Assembly (NCBI GenBank): GCA_963834135.1
Contig: CAWIAN010000010.1
Coordinates: 1 to 64,000, forward strand
Length of the DNA stretch: 64,000 nucleotides
Reading direction: 5' to 3'
Origin: Bog-257 sp963834135
GTDB taxonomy: Bacteria > Acidobacteriota > Terriglobia > Terriglobales > Acidobacteriaceae
Both the position numbers and the translations under genes were made by a program. Under the pieces are notes generated by a model. That model was not told where the DNA came from. It saw only the letters and a program-made list of their open reading frames with translations, and made no database searches. Position 1 is the stretch's first letter, and every line of letters starts with the position of its first letter. Shown here piece after piece: positions 57,575-64,000 of the stretch.

Positions 57575-60321
57575 ATGATCTTTCACACTCACGCTGCACG
57601 CCCGAAACCAGTTATCACACGAATTGCCTCGCCGATCCTGCTGCTGATGGTGTGCTGCATGGCTGCGTCAGCGCAGGTGCCATCGCCCTGGGTCGACACC
57701 AAGCCACTGGCGGTCGATACCGGAGCGACCGGCCTCAAGCTGACGCTGCGTCGCCTGCACACCACGGCTCGCCTGATGCATACCGTCGCGCATCCTGACG
57801 ACGAGGACGGCGGCATGTTGACGCTGGAGTCGCGTGGTCACGGTGACAGCGTGTTGCAGTTGACGCTCAACCGCGGCGAGGGCGGACAGAACATGGTGGG
57901 CAGCGACCTGTTCGACGAGCTTGGGCATCATTCGCACGCTTGAGTTGCTGTCAGCCGATCGCTATTACGGAGTAGAGCAGCGCTTTACTCGGGTTGCCGA
58001 TTTCGGTTTTTCCAAGACACCGCAAGAGACGTTTCAGGAGTGGGGCGGCCATGACATCGCTCTCGGCGACATGGTGCGCGTCATCCGCACCTTTCGCCCC
58101 GATGTCATCTGCACTCGCTTTCAGGGCTCCGAGCGCGACGGACACGGCAATCACCAGGCGTCGGGAATCCTGACGCGTGAAGCCTTCCACGCCGCCGCCG
58201 ATCCCACCCGTTTTCCTGAGCAGATTCGCGAAGGCCTGCAACCTTGGCAGGCGAAAAAGCTGTACATGGATAACGTTCGCGCGAATGAAGACTGGACGAT
58301 CAAGCTGGAAACGTCGCAGAGTGACCCTTTGCTCGGCGAGACCTATGTGCAGTTCGCCTGGAAGGGACTGCAGCATCAGCTTTCACAGGGCGCGGGCTCG
58401 TGGCACTTCAACCTCGATGGCCCACGTTACAGTTACTACAAGCTGATCGATACCGCTTCCGGCAAGCCTATTCCGGCGAACCAGCATGAAGCCGACTTCC
58501 TGGATGGAATCGACACGTCGCTACCGGGATTGGCCGCGCGCTTGGGAGCCGATCAGTCGAAGGTTCCTGGACTGTCCACACAATTGCAGGCGATCGCCAA
58601 AACCGTGGACGCCGCAACCGCTGCTGCCGACAAAGATCCGCAATCCGCCGGTGCGCCGCTGCTGCATGGCTTAAGCCTCACGCGTGCGCTTATCAGCAAG
58701 GTTGAAGCCTCAACCCTTACTGGAGCCGAGAAGGCCGATCTGCTGGCCAGCCTGCGCACCAAGGAACATCAATTCGAGCAGGCCGCAAATCTCGCGTTCG
58801 GCAACGAACTGGAGCTTGGTCCGGGAACGCCCGACGGCCGGCCAATGGCTGCGGAGTTTCCCACCGACAGTGGTGATGTGCTGGCCGCCGTCATTACGGC
58901 AGGGAAGCCGTTTCTATTGCGGGCCACGCTGCACAACGGCAGCGCGTCGCCCATGGACCTGAAGCAGTTTGCCGTCGACGTTCCCAGCGGGTGGAAGTCC
59001 GAGCTGTTCATGGACAAGGTTCCGAAGCAAATTGCCCCTGGCGATGGTTGCGCGCTGACCTTCCGTGTAACGCCCCCCATCGACGCGCAGCCGACGAAGG
59101 CCTACTTCCATCGCGACAATCCGGAAATTGACGCCATTTACAAGATCGACAATTCCAAGTATCTGACGCTGGCGCTTCCGCCGCCGCCGGTAGCCGTGCA
59201 TGTGGTCTACAGCATCGCTGGCGCGGAAGGTGTGATTCGCAACTTCGCGCGAACTCCCATGCATGACACCAAGGGCGAAGTGTGGTCGATGCCGCTGGCG
59301 GTTGTGCCGCCTTATTCTGTGCACGCTTCGCCCGCTACGCAGATTGTGCTCGCGGGAAATAATCCCTCCGCCAATCTCGCCGTCGATGTTCGCACTACGG
59401 CCGATCGTGGCAACGGTACCGTCCATCCCGAAGCTCCGCAGGGATGGACCATCGAGCCGAAAAACGCCACGGTCACGTTCACTGCTCCGGGACAGCAATC
59501 CGCGCAATTCAAAGAATTGCCGGACGGCGCCAAAGAGGGCCGCTACCAGGTTCACGCGATTTTAGCTGCCGATGGCCGCGACTACGGTGATGGCTACGAC
59601 CTGGTCACGCGTCCCGACATCGGAGGCTTCTTCTACTATCAGCCGGCTCGCCAGCGTGCCAGCCTGGTCGAGGTGAAGATCCCGCAGGAGCTCAAGATCG
59701 GCTACATCATGGGCGCGGGCGACGACATTCCCGACGTGTTGCGCGAGCTCGGTCTAAACGTGACCCAGCTGTCGACCGACGACGTTGAACACGCTGACCT
59801 GAGTCGGTTCGGAAGCATCATCCTCGGCATTCGCGCTTACGATACACAAGAGGCGGTAAAGAAGAACAATCAGCGCCTACTCGAGTACGTGAAGAATGGC
59901 GGCACGCTGCTGGTGCAATACAACACCTCGCCCAGCGACTTCAACCAGGGTCACTACACACCGTATCCGGCGCAGCTCAGCCGCGAGCGCGTCACGGTTG
60001 AACAGGCTCCGGTTACGATCCTCGATCCGCAGAGTCCTGTCTTTCATTACCCCAATCAGATCGGGCAGCGCGACTTCGACGGCTGGATCCAGGAGCGCGG
60101 GCTCTACTTCATGGATCAGTGGGATTCGCATTACACGCCGCTGCTGGCGTGCGAACGATCCCGGCGAGCAGCCGCAGAAGGGCGGCCTGCTCGTAGCGCA
60201 ATACGGTAAGGGCTATTACATCTACACTGGGTACGCGTTCTTCCGGCAACTGCCGTTCGGCGTGCCGGGAGCGATTCGCTTATACGTGAATCTGCTGAGT
60301 GTAGGCCATGAGCCCAAGTAG
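57575..60321 (+). CDS. Secreted PIG-L family deacetylase, two apparent frameshifts
   Basis: Exported protein of about 914 residues after correction. A signal peptide ends near AASAQVPS. The LmbE/PIG-L N-acetylhexosamine-deacetylase domain has the zinc motif AHPDDEDGG (residues 72-80) and later RDGHGNHQASG with the third His ligand. Then come beta-sandwich domains (about residues 340-640, NEW3/CARDB-like), and a C-terminal segment with IILGIRAYDT and GGTLLVQYN, a ThuA/glutamine-amidotransferase-like region. Frame breaks: at 57920-57923 CTT-GGGC where CTG-GGC (DELGIIRTLELL) is expected; and at about 60152, TGC-GAAC for TGC-AAC (LLACNDPGEQPQ). Both need one base removed. The corrected stop at 60321 overlaps the next gene by 14 bases. 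Read literally, three fragments result. Confidence 0.85.
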
Positions 60322-61827
60322 TCCACCGCAGCCACCGGAAATTCCGTCAGGCTCAAGCGCGGGCAATCCGGAACTGGTTCGCGGTATCGGGCTGGTGCAA
60401 GCCACCACGCTGAACATGATCGACATGATCGGTGTGGGCCCGTTCATCACCATTCCGTTGATCATCGCCGCCGCCGGCGGACCGCAGGCCATGCTAGGCT
60501 GGATTCTCGGCGCTATCTTCGCGCTGTGCGACGGCCTGGTGTGGGCCGAACTCGGCGCCGCCATGCCCAACGCCGGCGGATCCTACGAGTACCTCAAGCA
60601 AAGCTACGGACCGAAGTCCCTGGGACGTCTGCTGTCGTTCCTCTTCATCTGGCAGTTATCCTTCAGCGCGCCGCTCTCCATCGCCTCAGGCTGCATCGGC
60701 TTGTCCCACTATGCGGGATATCTGTGGCCGGGACTCGAACGCACCATCGCCGCGCACACTTTTCATCTCGGGCTTCCGCTGATCGGCACGCTCGAGGCGC
60801 GCGTGCTGGTCATGCCCGCGACCTGGGTCGCGATCGCCACCTGCGCTGTTGGTGGTTCTGCTTCTGTATCGGCAGATCAGCGTTGTCGGCAAGCTTGCCG
60901 AGTTGCTTTGGGTCGGAGTTGCGCTCGCCGTCGGATGGGTAATCTTCGCCGGACTTACACACTTCAGCGCCGGCGCGCGCCTTCGACTTTCCACCCGGCG
61001 CATTCACGCTTTCGCCTGGCTTCTTCATGGGCCTCGGCGCGGCGATGCTGATTGCGACCTACGATTATTGGGGCTACTACAACGTTTGCTTCCTGGGCGG
61101 GGAAGTGAAAGACCCCGCGCGGACCATTCCACGCGCTCTGATCATCTCCATCTTTGCCGTCGCCGCGATTTACATCACGATGAACATCTCGGTGCTGGGC
61201 GTGATCTCTTGGCGCGAGCTGGCCGCGCACTCCGCCGAGCAGGACAACTACGTCATGTCGATCGTGATGCAACGCATCTACGGGACATGGGCGGGACGCG
61301 TTGCCGCGGGACTGATCATGTGGACGGCGTTCGCGTCGGTCTTCTCGCTGCTGTTGGGATACTCGCGTGTCCCTTACGCGGCAGCGCTCGACGGCAACTA
61401 CTTTCGGGCTTTCGCGCGGGTCGATCCCCGGCGCCGCTTTCCCACCGTTTCGCTGCTGGCGCTCGGCGGCGTGGCGATGTTGTTCTGCTTCCTGAGGCTC
61501 GCCGACGTCATTGCCGCGCTGGTCGTCATTCGCATTCTGTTGCAATTCATTGTGCAGGCCGTAGGGTTGCTGGTCTTGCGACGGCGGCGTCCGGATATGC
61601 CACGGCCTTTTCGCATGTGGCTTTATCCGGCTCCGGCATTGGTGGCAATTGCTGGCTTTCTCTTCGTTCTTCTGGCGCGCAAGAACTTTCAGCGCGAGAT
61701 TCGTTATGCGATCGCGATCCTGGTCGCCGGATTGGTGATCTACTTCGTGCGCTCCTGGCGCAGGAAAGAATGGCCCTTCGCAACCACCGGTGTGAACCCC
61801 ACCGCAGGCGGGACGGAAGTTTGCTGA
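60308..61827 (+). CDS. APC family amino acid permease, two apparent frameshifts
   Basis: Inner-membrane permease of about 505 residues after correction, with around twelve hydrophobic segments. N-terminal IGLVQATTLNMIDMIGVGPFITIPL and GLVWAELGAAMPNAGGSYEYLK are typical of the amino acid/polyamine/organocation superfamily. The frame breaks first near 60845-60849 (ATCAV then out of frame; the next frame continues VVLLLYRQISVVGKL) and again near 60965-60975 (LTHFSA then RAFDFPPGAFTLSPGFFMG). The third segment runs from about 60975 to 61827 with ATYDYWGYYNVCFLGGEVKDP. Each break is explained by one extra base. Substrate not predictable. Confidence 0.85.
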
Positions 61828-61938
61828 AACAAATTTTGCTATCGCAACTGGTCACGCGCCGCAGGCTGTTCAGAACAACTTCCCGGATTTCGCGTCCACC
61901 AAAGCTCACATTCTCCTACAACCGAAGTCTGATTATCG

Positions 61939-63294
61939 ATGGCCACCAGCGGAGCATGGCGCGAGCGCAGTCCCTCACTTCCTGAACCGCTTCGTCTTGA
62001 TGCCGCTACCGCACAACCGAGTGGCCCGGATCCGCTCCGCGACTTCAGCCCTGATCTCCCGACCACTTCGTCACCGCGCAATGCGTTAGGTCCGTTGCAC
62101 GAGCCGCTCTTCCGCACGCTCTGGATCGCCGCCGTCGTCAGCTATACCGGGACCTGGATGCAGAACGTTGGCGCGGCCTGGCTCATGACCTCGCTCACCA
62201 TGTCGCCGTTAATGGTGGGCCTGGTGCAAGCCGCGGGCAGCATCGCCGTCTTTCTGGTGGTGCTACCCGCGGGTGCGCTGGCTGACATGGTCGACCGCCG
62301 CAAGCTGCTGCTCTTTACCCAAAGTTGGATGGTGCTCGCCGCCGCGGGTCTCGGCGCTCTCACACTCGCCGGCAAGATCACTCCGACGCTGCTGCTGGTG
62401 CTGACATTCCTGATGGGCTTCGGCGCGGTGCTCAACGATCCCGCGTGGCAAGCGATTACGCCCGAGGTGGTCTCGCGGCGCAACTTCGCTGCGGGTGTTG
62501 CCTGGAATTCCGCGGGCTTCAACGTAGCACGCGCGATTGGACCGGCCTTCGGCGGACTGATCATCGCTGCTGCGGGCTCGGGAATCGCATTCCTTCTGAA
62601 CGCGGCTTCGTTCTTCGGCGTCATCTATTTCCTCTATCGCTGGAAGCGGGAACCGGCAAAGGTCGTCCTCACCACCCGACGCATGATGAGCACCATGTTC
62701 GACGGGGTCACGCACATGCGCGGCTCGCAATCCGTCAAAGCGGTGTTGGTGCGCAGCGCGGTGTTCAGTGTCTCGGCCAGCGCATTGCCTGCACTGTTGC
62801 CGCTGCTCGCGCATCCCTTCGGATCGCAAGGCTACGGATTACTGCTCGGCTTCTTCGGAACCGGTGCGCTCGCCGGCGCGGCTGTCATGCCGCTTTTGCG
62901 GCGCCATATTTCCTCTGATGCGCTGGTTTCAGTGTCGACTGCGGTCTTCGCCTTCACCACCTTCGCCGCACCGGAGTGGTGCACGTTTTCGCTGCTGTCG
63001 CTCACCATGTTCGTCGCCGGAGTAGCGTGGATCCAGATTCTGGCCAGCCTGAACGTCGCCGCGCAGACCATGTGTCCATCGCACATGCGTGCCCGCGCTA
63101 TCTCGATGTACCTGCTGGTGCTGCAGGGCGGACTCGCCGGCGGAGCGGCGCTGTGGGGCGAAATCGCCGAGCTCGTCGGAACGCCACGTTCGCTGACCTA
63201 TGCCGCGATCGCGTTGCTCATCGGCTTGCCTGCGGCGGCGTGGTTCAAACTGCATACTGCCGACCTTCAACCCAGCACTGCGGGAATGGATTAG
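61939..63294 (+). CDS. MFS transporter (enterobactin exporter-like)
   Basis: Inner-membrane transporter of 451 residues in the MFS_3/EntS-like group. A 50-residue polar N-terminus precedes about eleven or twelve helices: WIAAVVSYTGTWMQNVGAAWLM, GSIAVFLVVLPAGALADMVDRRKLL (the GxxADxxDRR loop between helices 2 and 3), VLNDPAWQAITPEVV, FNVARAIGPAFGGLIIAAAG. The VSRRNFAAGVAWNSAGFNVARAIGP block is characteristic of this group. Substrate not predictable. An internal start nearer the first helix is possible, but no ribosome binding site stands out. Intact. Confidence 0.92.
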   Translation: MATSGAWRERSPSLPEPLRLDAATAQPSGPDPLRDFSPDLPTTSSPRNALGPLHEPLFRTLWIAAVVSYTGTWMQNVGAAWLMTSLTMSPLMVGLVQAAGSIAVFLVVLPAGALADMVDRRKLLLFTQSWMVLAAAGLGALTLAGKITPTLLLVLTFLMGFGAVLNDPAWQAITPEVVSRRNFAAGVAWNSAGFNVARAIGPAFGGLIIAAAGSGIAFLLNAASFFGVIYFLYRWKREPAKVVLTTRRMMSTMFDGVTHMRGSQSVKAVLVRSAVFSVSASALPALLPLLAHPFGSQGYGLLLGFFGTGALAGAAVMPLLRRHISSDALVSVSTAVFAFTTFAAPEWCTFSLLSLTMFVAGVAWIQILASLNVAAQTMCPSHMRARAISMYLLVLQGGLAGGAALWGEIAELVGTPRSLTYAAIALLIGLPAAAWFKLHTADLQPSTAGMD

Positions 63295-63429
63295 CAAACC
63301 GCTGTTTTCGCCCCGAACCCAGGACTTGCATTCGCAGATCGGTGCGGCGCGAGAGCTACCGGATTCGTATAGAATCGACTGAACTCCCCGGCCCTGTTTT
63401 TTCCATGACGACTTTCAGTGGAGGCTTTC

Positions 63430-64000
63430 GTGAAAAAAGAAGTAATGATGGCAATCCTGTTATTGGCCCTAGGCAGTTCGATTTGCGCCACAGCGGCCGC
63501 GACGCCGCAAGCTAAGGGCGGCGACCAGAAACCCACCTTCGCGATGGTCTACGATCGCACGCTTTCGGGTATCGAGAAAGAAGTCGTTCCCGCAGTCGAG
63601 GCCATGCCCGACGACAAGTTCAACTTCGCGCCGACACAGGGCGAATTCAAGGGCGTTCGCACCTTCGCGCAGCAGGCCAAGCACATTGCTGCGGTGAACT
63701 ACCTGCTCGGTTCAGCCATCCTGTCGGAGAAGCCTCCGGTTAACCTCGGAAGCGAGAATGGTCCCGACAACATCACCTCGAAGGCTGACGTGGTAAAGTT
63801 CCTGAAAGACTCGTTCGCCTATCTGCACAAGGCGCTCGGCAGTATCGACGAGACGAACATTCTCGGCCAGGTACAAAGCCCGTTCGGTCCCAACAAGGTT
63901 TCGCGCATGGGACTTTCGCTCATCGCCGTTAGCCACCCCTTCGATCATTACGGTCAGATGGTTGAGTACTTGCGCATGAACGGAGTGGTTCCTCCAGCGA
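63430..64000 (+). CDS. DinB-like exported protein (partial, runs off the window)
   Basis: Open from the GTG at 63430, with GTGGAGG about eight bases upstream, to the last base; at least 190 residues. It begins with a signal peptide (VMMAILLLALGSSICATAAATP) and continues as a helical DinB-superfamily domain: FAMVYDRTLSGIEKEVVPAVEAMPD, TFAQQAKHIAAVNYLLG, and HPFDHYGQMVEYLRMNGVVPPA at the edge, with the His residues of the typical DinB metal site (AKH, HPFDHYGQ). Function unknown; the superfamily includes thiol transferases and damage-inducible proteins. The C-terminus lies beyond the window. Confidence 0.85.
   Translation, partial: MKKEVMMAILLLALGSSICATAAATPQAKGGDQKPTFAMVYDRTLSGIEKEVVPAVEAMPDDKFNFAPTQGEFKGVRTFAQQAKHIAAVNYLLGSAILSEKPPVNLGSENGPDNITSKADVVKFLKDSFAYLHKALGSIDETNILGQVQSPFGPNKVSRMGLSLIAVSHPFDHYGQMVEYLRMNGVVPPA

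Overview
The window looks like a chromosomal segment of an Acidobacteriota bacterium, probably close to Terriglobia/Koribacter. The evidence is the mix of families: DUF2950 and DUF3300 secreted proteins, an exported Tyr/Gly-rich protein whose mature N-terminus carries LPDAPS, GloVer-like and putative-Ig secreted proteins, futalosine-route menaquinone genes, and REP-like intergenic repeats. I see no rRNA, tRNA, CRISPR array, phage or insertion-sequence transposase.

Layout. 0-8.8 kb (mostly minus): DUF2950, DUF3300, AI-2E-type permease, glycogen phosphorylase, SulP transporter, 2-TM potassium channel. 8.9-14 kb: two large secreted proteins. 14.3-22.4 kb (plus): short-chain fatty acid transporter, then a respiratory formate dehydrogenase locus: fdhE, a Tat-exported selenocysteine catalytic subunit, an iron-sulfur subunit, a cytochrome b subunit and a small CxxC protein. 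22.5-30 kb: secreted protein, BlaI/M56 pair, MarC, NhaA, glycine-zipper lipoprotein, DUF1059 protein. 30-34 kb (minus): TPR protein, YvcK and GlmU, plus a CYCXC protein. 34.4-37.5 kb: Ser/Thr kinase, signal peptidase I, small secreted protein, cold shock protein. 37.7-43.6 kb: mqnC and mqnA enclosing DUF2844, DUF3443, a FecR-like protein and a histidine-rich protein. 43.9-49.3 kb: dprA, a four-helix-bundle gene between inverted repeats, topA, a VOC protein and a hypothetical. 49.5-57 kb: mlaE/mlaF, mobA with a second MlaF, and ftsY-ribD-ribE. 57-64 kb: UBP zinc finger, PIG-L deacetylase, APC permease, MFS exporter, and a DinB-like gene running off the end.

How the genes connect. FdhE, the FDH subunits and MobA (needed for bis-MGD cofactor) support periplasmic formate oxidation feeding menaquinone, which MqnA/MqnC help make. 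Cell-envelope functions recur: GlmU, YvcK, signal peptidase, Mla lipid transport and many exported proteins.

Most notable observations: (1) the in-frame UGA of the formate dehydrogenase is a selenocysteine codon followed at the canonical distance by a SECIS-like hairpin. (2) Six genes, including the normally essential ftsY, are each broken by one or two apparent single-base insertions, always of +1 type; three of them are an in-frame CTT followed by G where a CTG codon is expected. Insertion errors in the assembly are the simplest explanation, but recoding is testable. (3) The cold-shock gene has a perfect -10 box and a leader of about 115 nt holding an exact anti-Shine-Dalgarno sequence. (4) Several families of paired inverted intergenic repeats are present.
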